From: an uncultured Clostridia bacterium
GTDB lineage: Bacteria; Bacillota; Clostridia; Oscillospirales; Oscillospiraceae
DNA: 37,695 bases
Direction of reading: 5' to 3'
Assembly (NCBI GenBank): GCA_946061345.1
Contig: CAMGRA010000001.1
Coordinates: 1-37,695, forward strand
Positions within the stretch are counted from its first letter, which is position 1. Every line of letters begins with the position of its first letter. The notes under the pieces are model-generated. The model did not search any database, had not been told where the DNA came from, and worked only from the letters and a program-made list of their open reading frames with translations. Both the position numbers and the translations under genes were made by a program. This document shows, one piece after another, positions 1 through 7,804 of this stretch.

Positions 1-23
1 ATGCAACGCCGGTACGGCGTTGA

Positions 24-55
24 AAACCGATTGAAATGAATATTTTAATCGGTTT
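24..55 (-). terminator. Terminator downstream of the PAP2 gene
   Basis: The arms at 24-37 and 42-55 form a 14-bp stem with one G-U pair around a 4-base loop. Read on the minus strand the stem ends in a short T run (GGTTTT). It lies 16 bases past the stop of the minus-strand PAP2 gene. A second small hairpin (CAACGCCG/CGGCGTTG, 4-22) follows directly. Nothing else is recognisable in the first 71 bases. Confidence 0.7.
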
Positions 56-71
56 CTAGTATCACACATTG

Positions 72-770
72 TTACAGAATCTTGCACAACCGGGTATTCA
101 TGAACTTATCGTTGATCCGTTCCACGACCTTGGGCAGCTTGGTAAAACGCGCCACAAACCAGCCGATCTCCGCCACAGCGATGCCGGACACCACATCCGG
201 CAGAACGTGCTGCTTGGTGTGGAGGGTGGAGAGGAAGACCAGAACGGAGCCGATCACGCACAGCGTACAGGTCAGGCCCTTATGCCGGAGCTTTTTGCAC
301 TCGAACATATACCGCGTTCCCAGCCACGCCACGAAGCAGTGAATCGAGGGGAACAGGTTGGTGGGCGTATCGATCCAGTAGATGAAGCGCATGAGGAAGG
401 GGATGAAGCCGGTGCCCTCCACCTCCGGGCGGACGTTGGTGGTCGGCAGGAAGGCAAAGAAGAAAAAGCAGATGAGCTTGGCGACAAAATCCGCCGCCGC
501 AAGCTGATATGCTTTTTCAGGGCTTTCCCGCGCCACGGTGGTATACTGATAGGTCCAGAAGATGAAGGTTCCTATGTAGACCAGCACCCAGGTCGGGTGA
601 AAGGCAAAGCAGCTGTCCCACGGTGTCGTTATGTCAATGACCCGGTCTATGCCGGCGATGAGCTGGATCAGTTTGTTTCCCTGATAGGCGAAAAGATTCA
701 TAAGTCCTGTCAGGATCAGAGGGAAAATGGCGTAGGTTGGGATGATCTTTCGCAGAGTGCGTCGAACCAT
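72..770 (-). CDS. PAP2-family membrane phosphatase
   Basis: This is a 232-residue integral membrane protein of the type 2 phosphatidic acid phosphatase superfamily, which dephosphorylates lipid phosphates or transfers head groups at the membrane. Several hydrophobic segments are visible. The signature motifs are PSIH (residues 141-144) and a third motif S-T-x5-H-x3-D with H188 and D192, where the usual Arg after Ser is Thr. The first motif is not the KX6RP of classical enzymes but a PTTNVRP segment near 109-115, as in the inositol-phosphotransferase-like (PAP2_3) branch. The ATG follows GAGGTG with 7-base spacing. It has its own promoter between it and gtrA. The substrate cannot be told from sequence; undecaprenyl diphosphate or a phospholipid phosphate are candidates. 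Confidence 0.85.
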   Translation of the reverse strand: MVRRTLRKIIPTYAIFPLILTGLMNLFAYQGNKLIQLIAGIDRVIDITTPWDSCFAFHPTWVLVYIGTFIFWTYQYTTVARESPEKAYQLAAADFVAKLICFFFFAFLPTTNVRPEVEGTGFIPFLMRFIYWIDTPTNLFPSIHCFVAWLGTRYMFECKKLRHKGLTCTLCVIGSVLVFLSTLHTKQHVLPDVVSGIAVAEIGWFVARFTKLPKVVERINDKFMNTRLCKIL

Positions 771-796
771 GGAAAATCACCTCGAATCATTGGGCC

Positions 797-825
797 ATTA
801 TACCCGCTTTTCTCCATAAAGTCAA
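797..825 (-). promoter_or_regulatory. Sigma-A-type promoter for the PAP2 gene
   Basis: On the minus strand TTGACT (820-825), a 17-base spacer and TATAAT (797-802) form a near-consensus promoter. It sits right after the gtrA stop codon and about 27 bases upstream of the PAP2 start, so PAP2 can be transcribed independently of gtrA. Confidence 0.8.
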
Positions 826-1248
826 CTATTCTTTCGGCTCACGGAAGGCGAAGAACCGCTGCCCCAGGTAGTTGAGGCCGACAAACAGGCACATTCCCGT
901 CAGCATGGCGATGTTGTCCCGCAGGGAATCTCCCACACCGGACAGGATCGCCTCCATCAGCTTCTGCGCGACGCCGTAGGCCAGGAAATAGCAGACGGCG
1001 ATATTGAGAGCGAAGCGGAACACTACTTTCCAGCCGCCACCCTGATACTTGAAGGTGAAATAGCGGTTGAGAAAGTAGCTCATAACGCTGGCAAGAAAGT
1101 AGCTGACGGCGGTGGAGGGCCAGTAGCCCCAATGGACCAGATTGTAGAGCAGGAACATGAGGCCGTTGCCCACCAGAGTGTTGAGCACGCCCACCAGCAG
1201 GAATTTCCACAGTTTTTCGTCAAAAAGCGCTTTGATTTTTTCTTTCAT
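826..1248 (-). CDS. GtrA family membrane protein
   Basis: This 140-residue protein has four predicted membrane segments and matches the GtrA family, whose members are thought to help flip polyprenyl-phosphate-linked sugars for cell-surface glycan modification. Supporting features are an N-terminal FLLVGVLNTLVGN segment, a YFLNRYFTF segment after the second helix (near residue 62), and a C-terminal NYLGQRFFAF segment, all typical of the family; length is normal. Its ATG overlaps the stop of the upstream minus-strand gene (ATGA at 1245-1248), so the two are translationally coupled. No glycosyltransferase gene is adjacent, so the sugar and acceptor are unknown. Confidence 0.88.
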   Translation of the reverse strand: MKEKIKALFDEKLWKFLLVGVLNTLVGNGLMFLLYNLVHWGYWPSTAVSYFLASVMSYFLNRYFTFKYQGGGWKVVFRFALNIAVCYFLAYGVAQKLMEAILSGVGDSLRDNIAMLTGMCLFVGLNYLGQRFFAFREPKE

Positions 1249-1691
1249 TTTTCATCCCCCCAACATGTCCAGACAGTTCCGTCGCTGCTGACAGTAAAGA
1301 TCGGTTCTCCGTCGGAACTGACAAAGCGAAATGTCACCTTTGCTGAAGCGCCGCAGTGACTTCCTATGTCTGCTGCCACGGTCACGGCGTCGGACAGGTA
1401 GGTCTCCGGCGCTAAATCGTCGCAGTAGACCTCCTTGCCGTAGGACAGGGCACCGGCATAGCTGATGGTGGTGGCCTGGGTCATGGTCAGGGTGCCTTCG
1501 CTGTATTCACAGGTAAAGGACGGCCAGAGAGGCGCGATATAGGCCTCCACGTCGGTCTGCAGGGTGGCCGCTTCCGAGTCGCTGCTTTCCATGGAACTGT
1601 AGATGTCATAAAACCGCAGGACCAGGAAAATACTGACGGCGATCAGGATCGCCAGAACGACCAGGGTTGCGGCAATGAGCCCTTTTTTCAT
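1245..1691 (-). CDS. Hypothetical membrane-anchored protein
   Basis: I do not recognise a family for this 148-residue product. An N-terminal hydrophobic helix (about residues 4-28) follows two lysines, giving either a signal peptide or a single-pass anchor with the rest outside the cell. The remainder is soluble, acidic and Thr/Ser-rich with a beta-like pattern. The end (repeated SSDG, then TVWTCWGDEK) resembles the small beta domains of lipoprotein-like secreted proteins. The ATG at 1691 was chosen because AGGCGGTG precedes it and a promoter lies just upstream; longer in-frame extensions would run through that promoter. It shares an ATGA overlap with gtrA, so it is probably the first gene of a two-gene operon. 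Confidence 0.7.
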   Translation of the reverse strand: MKKGLIAATLVVLAILIAVSIFLVLRFYDIYSSMESSDSEAATLQTDVEAYIAPLWPSFTCEYSEGTLTMTQATTISYAGALSYGKEVYCDDLAPETYLSDAVTVAADIGSHCGASAKVTFRFVSSDGEPIFTVSSDGTVWTCWGDEK

Positions 1692-1707
1692 TATAATCAC
1701 CGCCTGT

Positions 1708-1736
1708 ATTTTAGCGCATCCGAATAAAAAAGTAAA
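1708..1736 (-). promoter_or_regulatory. Promoter for the hypothetical-gtrA operon
   Basis: On the minus strand TTTACT (1731-1736), 17 bases, then TAAAAT (1708-1713), about 17 bases upstream of the start at 1691. It lies in the 87-base divergent gap shared with the DUF1294 gene. It also shows that ORF extensions beyond 1691 are not translated from this promoter. Confidence 0.65.
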
Positions 1737-1778
1737 GCCCTGTTGCTGTTGAGCAGGGCGGAGTAAGGAGCCATAACA

Positions 1779-2063
1779 ATGGGTAAGATCGTTTTGGTTT
1801 ATCTGTTGACGATAAACACAGCAGCGTTTCTGACGATGTTTTTGGATAAGCGTTTTGCGGTCCACGGCCAGTGGCGTATCCCGGAAAGGACGCTGCTTTT
1901 GCTTGCTGCCCTCGGCGGGAGCCTGGGAGGCTGTCTCGCCATGCGGCTGTTTCGCCACAAGACGCGCCACCGCCGCTTTTCCGTCGGCTTTCCGCTGCTT
2001 GTGCTGATCCATGCTGCGGCACTGGTTTTGCTCGTCTATTTCGGATATTTGCAATGGACGTGA
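1779..2063 (+). CDS. DUF1294 family small membrane protein
   Basis: This 94-residue membrane protein matches the DUF1294 pattern: a first helix followed by a DKR motif (residues 23-25), an RIPE segment (33-36), a Gly-rich helix, and an RHKTRH segment near residue 59 before a last helix. The family occurs widely in bacteria, sometimes fused to cold-shock domains; its function is unknown. AAGGAG precedes the ATG by 8 bases. It is transcribed divergently from the hypothetical-gtrA pair and converges on the DUF896 gene, whose stop lies 5 bases beyond its own. Confidence 0.85.
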   Translation: MGKIVLVYLLTINTAAFLTMFLDKRFAVHGQWRIPERTLLLLAALGGSLGGCLAMRLFRHKTRHRRFSVGFPLLVLIHAAALVLLVYFGYLQWT

Positions 2064-2067
2064 TGCC

Positions 2068-2271
2068 CTACTTCTTTTTCAGCTTGTGCTTGGCCCCATC
2101 GGGGGTGACGATATAGGTGTTGTCCAACTGGGCATTAAGGCTCTTGCGAAAGGCGGCGAGGTATTCCTGCCGCAGCGTGTCGCGCTCTTTCACCTCATCC
2201 TCCGTCAGCCCAACGGTTTTGGCCTTGCGCGCCAGCTCGTTGATCCGCGGGATCATCTCTTCCATCGTCAT
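2068..2271 (-). CDS. DUF896 (YnzC-like) small cytoplasmic protein
   Basis: This is a 67-residue charged protein with the DUF896 core: IPRINELARKAK, then GLTEDE, then LRQEYLAAFR, followed by a basic C-terminus. Bacillus YnzC is a small helical-hairpin protein of this family linked to the SOS operon; the role here is not known. The start was placed at 2271 because GGGAG ends 9 bases upstream and a strong promoter (2291-2319) gives a transcript beginning near 2284, so longer reading-frame starts up to 2319 lie outside the mRNA. ATGs at 2277 and 2265 are alternatives. Confidence 0.85.
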   Translation of the reverse strand: MTMEEMIPRINELARKAKTVGLTEDEVKERDTLRQEYLAAFRKSLNAQLDNTYIVTPDGAKHKLKKK

Positions 2272-2290
2272 TTTCATCATCTCCCAGGAC

Positions 2291-2319
2291 ATCATAGCGG
2301 ATTTTGCCGCCGGTGTCAA
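2291..2319 (-). promoter_or_regulatory. Strong promoter for the DUF896 gene
   Basis: On the minus strand a perfect TTGACA (2314-2319), 17-base spacer and TATGAT (2291-2296). The predicted leader is very short, with the ribosome binding site almost at the 5' end. Confidence 0.8.
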
Positions 2320-2327
2320 GAATTCGC

Positions 2328-2356
2328 TTGCCTGAAGGACAGCCTTGGGGTATAAT
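2328..2356 (+). promoter_or_regulatory. Promoter for the FAD oxidoreductase operon
   Basis: TTGCCT (2328-2333), 17 bases, TATAAT (2351-2356), 40 bases upstream of the start at 2397. It is divergent from the DUF896 promoter. Confidence 0.75.
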
Positions 2357-2396
2357 GGTATTTATCAGAATTTGCGATTTATTTGGAGGCTCTTAC

Positions 2397-3599
2397 ATGA
2401 GAGTAATGATCATCGGCGGCGGCGCGTCTGGCATGATGGCGGCGCTGACGGCGTCGGAAAACGGGGAAAACCATGTCCTCCTGCTGGAGCGGCAGGCCCG
2501 TGTGGGGAGAAAGCTTCTTGCAACGGGCAACGGCCGCTGCAATCTGAGCAATCTGAATTTATCTGCGGACCATTACCATGGCCGGGCACCGGAATTCTGC
2601 CGCTATGCCCTGAAAGAATTCGGTGTGGAATCTACCCTGGCGTTTTTTTACGGCCTGGGACTGCTGACTACGGCGGAGGAGAGCGGACGTATCTATCCCC
2701 GCAGCGACAGCGCCAACAGCGTAGTCGACGTGCTGCGCCTGACTTTGGAGCAGCGGGCCAACGTGGAGATCGTCACAGGCTGCGAGGTTTCGGAGCTGCG
2801 GCGGAAAAAAGGAGAATTCTTCGCCCTTTCCGGAGAAAGCAGCTACAGTGCCGACCGGCTCATCGTTTGCGCCGGCGGCGCGGCAGGGGGAAAGCTGGGC
2901 GGCACGGACCTGGGCTACCGGCTGCTTGCTTCCTTTGGTCATAGTAAGACAAAGCTATACCCAGCCCTTGTCCAGCTCCGCACGGATACGACCTACGTCC
3001 GCTCCTTAAAAGGTGTGCGCTGTGTGGCCCTGGCCCGCTATGGCGGACGAGAGCGCGTCGGCGAGGTGCAGTTTACGGACTACGGTGTCAGCGGCCCGCT
3101 GATTTTCGAGCTGTCCCGGGAGGCTGCCTTCTGCTGCGGCAGCGGAGAGCTGCTGCTGGACCTGCTGCCGGAAACGACCGAGGAAGAACTGTGCATGATG
3201 CTGCGCTCACGCTGCGAAAACCTGCCCGGCCTGAAATGTGAGGACCTGCTGACGGGGATGCTCCACAACCGCCTGGGAAGGACCCTCCTGCGTTTCTGCG
3301 GGTGCTCCCTGGAAACGCCCTGCGGAGCGCTGTCTGCCCCGCAGCGCGAGAGGATCGCCCACGGGGTCAAGCACTTTGCGCTGCCTGTTTTGGGAGCTAT
3401 GGGCCTGGAGGGCGCGCAGGTGACGGCAGGCGGCGTCCGAACGGAAGAATTTTTTGATACAACGCTGGAAAGTAAACTTTGCCCCGGCCTTTACGCGGCG
3501 GGGGAAGTCCTGGATATCGACGGCGACTGCGGCGGCTACAATCTGCAGTGGGCCTGGTCATCGGGACGTCTGGCGGGAGAACTGAGGAGGAGCCTATGA
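2397..3599 (+). CDS. BaiN/HI0933-like FAD-dependent oxidoreductase
   Basis: This 400-residue flavoprotein has an N-terminal Rossmann dinucleotide fold (GGGASG, residues 7-12), then GRKLLATGNGRCNLSN at about 37-52, the hallmark of the HI0933/YhiN/BaiN family. It ends with a second FAD-contacting segment (GGYNLQWAWSSGRLAG). BaiN of gut Clostridia has been proposed to act in bile-acid dehydroxylation, but most members lack a proven substrate, so I call only the family. The start at 2397 follows TTTGGAGG with 7 bases of spacing. The stop overlaps the next gene by ATGA, placing two FAD proteins in one translationally coupled unit. Confidence 0.88.
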   Translation: MRVMIIGGGASGMMAALTASENGENHVLLLERQARVGRKLLATGNGRCNLSNLNLSADHYHGRAPEFCRYALKEFGVESTLAFFYGLGLLTTAEESGRIYPRSDSANSVVDVLRLTLEQRANVEIVTGCEVSELRRKKGEFFALSGESSYSADRLIVCAGGAAGGKLGGTDLGYRLLASFGHSKTKLYPALVQLRTDTTYVRSLKGVRCVALARYGGRERVGEVQFTDYGVSGPLIFELSREAAFCCGSGELLLDLLPETTEEELCMMLRSRCENLPGLKCEDLLTGMLHNRLGRTLLRFCGCSLETPCGALSAPQRERIAHGVKHFALPVLGAMGLEGAQVTAGGVRTEEFFDTTLESKLCPGLYAAGEVLDIDGDCGGYNLQWAWSSGRLAGELRRSL

Positions 3600-5179
3600 T
3601 ACGGATAAGGGACCTGACCCTGCCGCCGGAGCACGACCAGAACGCCCTGCTCTATCTGGCGGCCCAGGCGCTGCACGTGCGAGCGTCGGACATCACCGCG
3701 CTGACCATCTTCCGCCGTTCTCTGGACGCGCGGAAAAAGCCCCTTCTGCGCTGGGTCTACACGGTGGATCTGAAGCTGCGCAGCGGCGAGGGAAAGCTGC
3801 TGCGGCAAAACCGCAGCAGCAAGATCAGCAAGGCCGAGCCCTATTACTACCATATCCCGAAAAAAACCTCGGACAAGCGCCCGGTGGTCGTAGGCTTCGG
3901 CCCTGCCGGGATGTTTGCCGCGCTGGTCCTTGCCGGAGCCGGGCTGCGGCCCATCGTCCTCGAGCGTGGTGAGTGCGCCCGGGAGCGGCAAAAGAAGGTG
4001 GAGCGCTTTTGGCGCGACGGCGTGCTGGACCCGGAGAGCAACGTCCAGTTTGGTGAGGGCGGTGCCGGGACCTTTTCCGACGGCAAGCTGAACACCGGCA
4101 CGAAAAATGAACGGGGCCGCTGGGTCCTGGAGCAGTTTGTCCGCTTTGGTGCGCAGGAGGAAGTTTTATATGATGCCAAGCCCCATGTGGGCACGGACGT
4201 TTTGTTTCATGTGGTGCAGAATCTGCGCAGCCGGGTCTGCGAGCTGGGCGGCGAGGTGCGGTTTGGCGCACGTCTGACGGCCCTTTTGAAGGACGGCGAT
4301 GTCCTGACGGGCGTGGAATATGTACAAAACGGCCAGGCTCAGCGGCTGGATTGCAGCCAGGTCATTCTGGCCATCGGCCACAGCGCCCGGGATACCTTCC
4401 GCTATCTGCACGAAAGCGGTGTCCCCATGGAACCCAAGCCTTTTTCCATGGGCGTGCGCATTGAACATGAACAGGAACTGATCGATCGGGCACAATACGG
4501 CGCGCCGAGGACTGAGGGGATTCCTCCTGCGGACTACAAGCTGTCGGTCCATCTGCCTGACGGAAGCTCCGCTTACACCTTCTGTATGTGCCCCGGCGGT
4601 CATGTGGTGGCGGCTGCCTCCCAGACCGGCGGCGTCGTCACCAACGGCATGAGCTATGCCGCCCGCGACGGAAAAAATGCCAATGCCGCCCTGCTTGTGA
4701 CCCTGAAGCCGGAGGATTTTCCCTATGAGGGAGCTTTGGGCGGAATGTTGTGGCAGGAGGAGATCGAGCGGAGGGCCTACGAGGTCAGCGGCAGTTACCG
4801 GGCACCCGCCCAGACCGTCGGTGATTTCCTGGCGGGGAAGGCCACTGAACAGCTTTCCTGCGTGGAGCCGACCTACCGTCCCGGCGTCGTCCTGTGCGAC
4901 CTGCACGACGTTCTGCCGGAGAAGCTGACCAAAACGCTGGAGCAGGCGATTTCCGCCCTGGACGGGATGCTCAAGGGCTTTGCAGACCCCGGGGCGCTTC
5001 TGACCGCGCCGGAGACCAGAAGCTCGTCTCCCGTGCGCATCCTGCGCGGAGAGGACCTGCAAAGCGCTGTGCGCGGCCTTTATCCCTGCGGAGAGGGCGC
5101 GGGCTATGCCGGCGGTATCCTGTCGGCGGCTGTGGACGGGATGCTCTGCGCCGAAGCGGTGCTGCGGGACGTGATTTGA
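3596..5179 (+). CDS. COG2509-type FAD-dependent dehydrogenase
   Basis: This 527-residue cytoplasmic protein belongs to the family of uncharacterised FAD-dependent dehydrogenases common in Clostridia and Bacteroidetes (COG2509). An N-terminal domain of about 90 residues (IRDL...FRRSLDARKK) precedes the FAD-binding GFGPAGMFAA motif (100-109). An FGEGGAGTFSDGKLNTGTK segment follows and is highly typical of the group. Near the C-terminus YPCGEGAGYAGGI closes the FAD site. The start overlaps the upstream stop and is preceded by GAGGAGG. The reaction is unknown. It is the second gene of the FAD-oxidoreductase pair. Confidence 0.87.
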   Translation: MIRIRDLTLPPEHDQNALLYLAAQALHVRASDITALTIFRRSLDARKKPLLRWVYTVDLKLRSGEGKLLRQNRSSKISKAEPYYYHIPKKTSDKRPVVVGFGPAGMFAALVLAGAGLRPIVLERGECARERQKKVERFWRDGVLDPESNVQFGEGGAGTFSDGKLNTGTKNERGRWVLEQFVRFGAQEEVLYDAKPHVGTDVLFHVVQNLRSRVCELGGEVRFGARLTALLKDGDVLTGVEYVQNGQAQRLDCSQVILAIGHSARDTFRYLHESGVPMEPKPFSMGVRIEHEQELIDRAQYGAPRTEGIPPADYKLSVHLPDGSSAYTFCMCPGGHVVAAASQTGGVVTNGMSYAARDGKNANAALLVTLKPEDFPYEGALGGMLWQEEIERRAYEVSGSYRAPAQTVGDFLAGKATEQLSCVEPTYRPGVVLCDLHDVLPEKLTKTLEQAISALDGMLKGFADPGALLTAPETRSSSPVRILRGEDLQSAVRGLYPCGEGAGYAGGILSAAVDGMLCAEAVLRDVI

Positions 5180-5187
5180 TTTTATGG

Positions 5188-5216
5188 TTGCGATTTATCC
5201 GTAGCTGTAGTAAAAT
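5188..5216 (+). promoter_or_regulatory. Promoter upstream of the membrane protein-recD2 genes
   Basis: TTGCGA (5188-5193), 17 bases, TAAAAT (5211-5216), in the 89-base gap after the COG2509 gene and 52 bases before the next start. It would drive the run from 5269 to 11125. Confidence 0.6.
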
Positions 5217-5268
5217 AACATCGGAACAATCTGCGATCCGGAACATAAACTGGGTTGAGGTGATTGTC

Positions 5269-5622
5269 ATGGTGCTTTCGCTGCTGATCGGGGCGCTTTC
5301 GGTCTGTGGGTTGTTTTTAATCCTGTGGACTCTGTTTGACACCCTGCTGATGCCGCCGTCAGAGGAGGATTCCTTTCACATTTACCGTCTGCGCGGGGAT
5401 GCCTCCGCCGCACAGCAATTGGTAAAGTCCTGCCTTCGGGTACGGGAGCATCGGGGAATGCGCGGCAGTCTGCTGTTTGTGGACGACGGCCTGGACGCCG
5501 AAGCCCAAATCGCCGTTGGTATGCTGCTGCGGGGACAGACGGGGGCGCATCTTTGCGCGAAGTCACAGATCGTGGATTTTCTGCAATGGGAGAGAGAAAA
5601 CGTTGGAGCAGGAACTGATTAG
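5269..5622 (+). CDS. Uncharacterised single-pass membrane protein
   Basis: I do not recognise this 117-residue protein. Residues 2-26 form one membrane helix; the rest is a compact soluble domain with a short beta-like strand (GSLLFVDDGLD, about residues 64-74) followed by an amphipathic helix and a final LQWERE segment. The alternating pattern suggests a small alpha/beta domain on the membrane. The ATG follows TTGAGGTG with good spacing and has its own promoter. Its 3' end overlaps the recD2 start by 20 bases, so the two are likely co-translated. Confidence 0.72.
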   Translation: MVLSLLIGALSVCGLFLILWTLFDTLLMPPSEEDSFHIYRLRGDASAAQQLVKSCLRVREHRGMRGSLLFVDDGLDAEAQIAVGMLLRGQTGAHLCAKSQIVDFLQWERENVGAGTD

Positions 5623-7804
5623 CGGTACCATCACTGCGGTGTTGTTTCAGAATCAGGAAAACGGCTATGCGGTCATAAAACTGGATAGCGAGGACGGCGC
5701 GAAGATCACTGTCGTCGGGACCGTCCCCGTGCCCATTGTGGGAGAGCGACTCATCGTCACGGGAAAGTGGACCACCCACAGCGCCTACGGAAAGCAATTC
5801 GAGGCGGAGTTTTTGGAGCGGCTGCTGCCGGACACGGTGGCAGACATCCGTGCCTATCTGTCCTCCCGCGCCGTCCGGGGTATCGGCCCGAAAACGGCGG
5901 AAAAGATCGTGGCGAAATTCGGGGAGGACAGCCTGAAGATACTGGACAGTGAGCCGGAGCGGCTGGCGGAGATCAGCGGGATCTCCATGAAGGCTGCGCT
6001 GGAAATGGGTGCTTCGTTCCGGCGGCAGGTGGGTATCCGCCGCCTGATCGAATTTTTGTCGGCCTACCGCATTCAGGCGGAGATCGCCGTGCGCCTCTAC
6101 CGCGTTTACGGCGACGGCGCTATGGAGCGTCTCCGCGACAATCCCTATCTCTTGACGCTGCCTCAGTTCGGCGCGGCCTTTGCCGCCGCCGATACGCTGG
6201 CGCTGGAGCTGGGGTTTGACGGCGATGATGATCGCCGGGTGGAGGCGGCGGTCATTTTTGAACTGCGGTATAACCTCAACAACGGCCACACCTTTTTGCC
6301 CCTGGACAAGCTGACGGAAGCGACGGCTGCGTTGCTGGAGCTGGACGGGGCGACGATCCGTGCCGCCCTGGAGCGGCTGACAGAGCTGGGCCGAGTGGAG
6401 CTTGATGAGATCGCGGGCCTGACGGCGGTCTATCTGCCGGAGTATTATGAGGCCGAGTGCGAGATCACCGAGCGCGTTTGCCGCATGGCCTCGGCAGCGC
6501 CGACAGTCCTGCGCCACGCAGAGGCCGCCGTTGCCTCTGTGGAGGCGGAAAACAACATCACCTACGCCGAGCAGCAGAAGCAGGCCATCCGCCTGGCTGC
6601 GGAGCGAAAGATCATGATCCTGACCGGCGGACCCGGTACAGGCAAGACCACAACACTGGCGGGGATCTTGTCCCTTTTTGACCGGCTGGAGCGAAAAACA
6701 CTTCTGGCCGCGCCCACGGGACGGGCCGCAAAACGTCTGGCGGAGCTGACTGGCCATGATGCGTCCACCATCCACCGCCTTTTGGAAACGCAGATATCTC
6801 CCGAGAACGGCGAGATGTATTTTCAGCGCGACGAGAGCCAGCCCCTGGACTGCGACGCGCTGATCGTCGATGAGATGTCCATGGTGGACGTGCTCCTGAT
6901 GCACAGCCTGCTCAAAGCCCTGCCGGAGCAGGCAAGCCTGATTCTGGTCGGCGACCCGGACCAGCTTCCGTCCGTGGGAGCGGGGAATCTCTTTGCCGAC
7001 CTGATCCGCAGCGGTTCGGTGCCGACAGTCGCTCTGACGGAGATTTTCCGCCAGGCCAGAGAGAGCCTCATTGTCATGAACGCCCACGCGGTCAACCAGG
7101 GCCAGTTGCCCGTTCTGACCGCCAAGGACCGGGACTTCTTCTTCATGCGCAGACGCGCGCCGGAGGCCGTGGTGCAGACCATTGCCGAGCTTTGCGCCAA
7201 GCGTTTGCCGGAGAATATGGGGATCCCCTCGTCGGAGATCCAGGTCATCAGCCCGACAAGAAAGGGGGAGACCGGGACCGTCCGGCTCAATCAGGCGCTG
7301 CAGGCGGCCCTCAATCCGCCGCAGCCGGGAAAAAAGGAAAAAATTTGCGGCGAAATTTGCTTCCGGGAGGGGGACCGGGTGATGCAAATTCGCAACAACT
7401 ATGATATAATGTGGAAAAAGGTCGGCGGCGGTGCCGGAAACGGCATCTTCAACGGCGACATCGGCACGATTTTGGAAATCGACCCCCAGGAGGATGCCAT
7501 CCGTATCCGCTTTGATGACCGCGAGGTGCTCTACGATTCGGACATGCTGCCGGAGCTGGAGCTTGCCTACGCCATCACCGCCCATAAAAGTCAGGGCAGC
7601 GAATACCGCGCGGTGATCTTCGTCACCTATGCAGGAGCGCCCATGCTTCTGACAAGGGGCGTCCTCTACACTGCCATTACCCGCGCACGTGAACTGCTGA
7701 TCCTCATCGGCAACGAGGAGATCGTGGCCCAGATGACCCAGAATAATCGCCGCAACAAGCGCTACAGCGGACTTCGTCTGCGTCTTGTGGAGCGGATGTC
7801 ATGA
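5603..7804 (+). CDS. recD2: ATP-dependent RecD-like DNA helicase (RecD2)
   Basis: This 733-residue protein is a RecD2 (YrrC-like) 5'-3' superfamily 1B helicase, the type found in bacteria whose RecD is not bound to RecBC, with roles in repair and fork maintenance. The N-terminus (ISGTITAVLFQNQENGYAVI) is the RecD2 OB-like domain, followed by helix-hairpin-helix repeats (about residues 75-150). Walker A is GGPGTGKT (342-349), Walker B is DEMSMVD (from 423), and the C-terminal UvrD-type motif is AYAITAHKSQGSEY. The start was set at TTG 5603, where GGGAGAG lies about 8 bases upstream and family homology begins; the reading frame is open further 5' but lies inside the preceding gene. The stop overlaps comF by ATGA. 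Confidence 0.92.
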   Translation: MEQELISGTITAVLFQNQENGYAVIKLDSEDGAKITVVGTVPVPIVGERLIVTGKWTTHSAYGKQFEAEFLERLLPDTVADIRAYLSSRAVRGIGPKTAEKIVAKFGEDSLKILDSEPERLAEISGISMKAALEMGASFRRQVGIRRLIEFLSAYRIQAEIAVRLYRVYGDGAMERLRDNPYLLTLPQFGAAFAAADTLALELGFDGDDDRRVEAAVIFELRYNLNNGHTFLPLDKLTEATAALLELDGATIRAALERLTELGRVELDEIAGLTAVYLPEYYEAECEITERVCRMASAAPTVLRHAEAAVASVEAENNITYAEQQKQAIRLAAERKIMILTGGPGTGKTTTLAGILSLFDRLERKTLLAAPTGRAAKRLAELTGHDASTIHRLLETQISPENGEMYFQRDESQPLDCDALIVDEMSMVDVLLMHSLLKALPEQASLILVGDPDQLPSVGAGNLFADLIRSGSVPTVALTEIFRQARESLIVMNAHAVNQGQLPVLTAKDRDFFFMRRRAPEAVVQTIAELCAKRLPENMGIPSSEIQVISPTRKGETGTVRLNQALQAALNPPQPGKKEKICGEICFREGDRVMQIRNNYDIMWKKVGGGAGNGIFNGDIGTILEIDPQEDAIRIRFDDREVLYDSDMLPELELAYAITAHKSQGSEYRAVIFVTYAGAPMLLTRGVLYTAITRARELLILIGNEEIVAQMTQNNRRNKRYSGLRLRLVERMS

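Noticed and set aside
69..875. Plus-strand open frame over the PAP2 gene
   Set aside because: PAP2 on the minus strand has clear motifs, promoter and ribosome site; this frame has none.
1692..2054. Upstream extension of the 148-residue hypothetical gene
   Set aside because: It would start inside the divergent DUF1294 gene and run through the promoter at 1708-1736; the ATG at 1691 has a proper ribosome site.
2272..2319. Longer start of the DUF896 gene
   Set aside because: The strong promoter at 2291-2319 would begin transcription downstream of this start.
5477..5602. Longer start of RecD2
   Set aside because: This part lies within the preceding gene and has no RecD2 homology; family similarity begins at the TTG at 5603.
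5267..7585. Long minus-strand open frame of 772 codons
   Set aside because: It lies antisense to recD2, has no ribosome site or recognisable domain, and its low-complexity Arg/Gln/His-rich content is what GC-rich coding DNA gives in the opposite frame.
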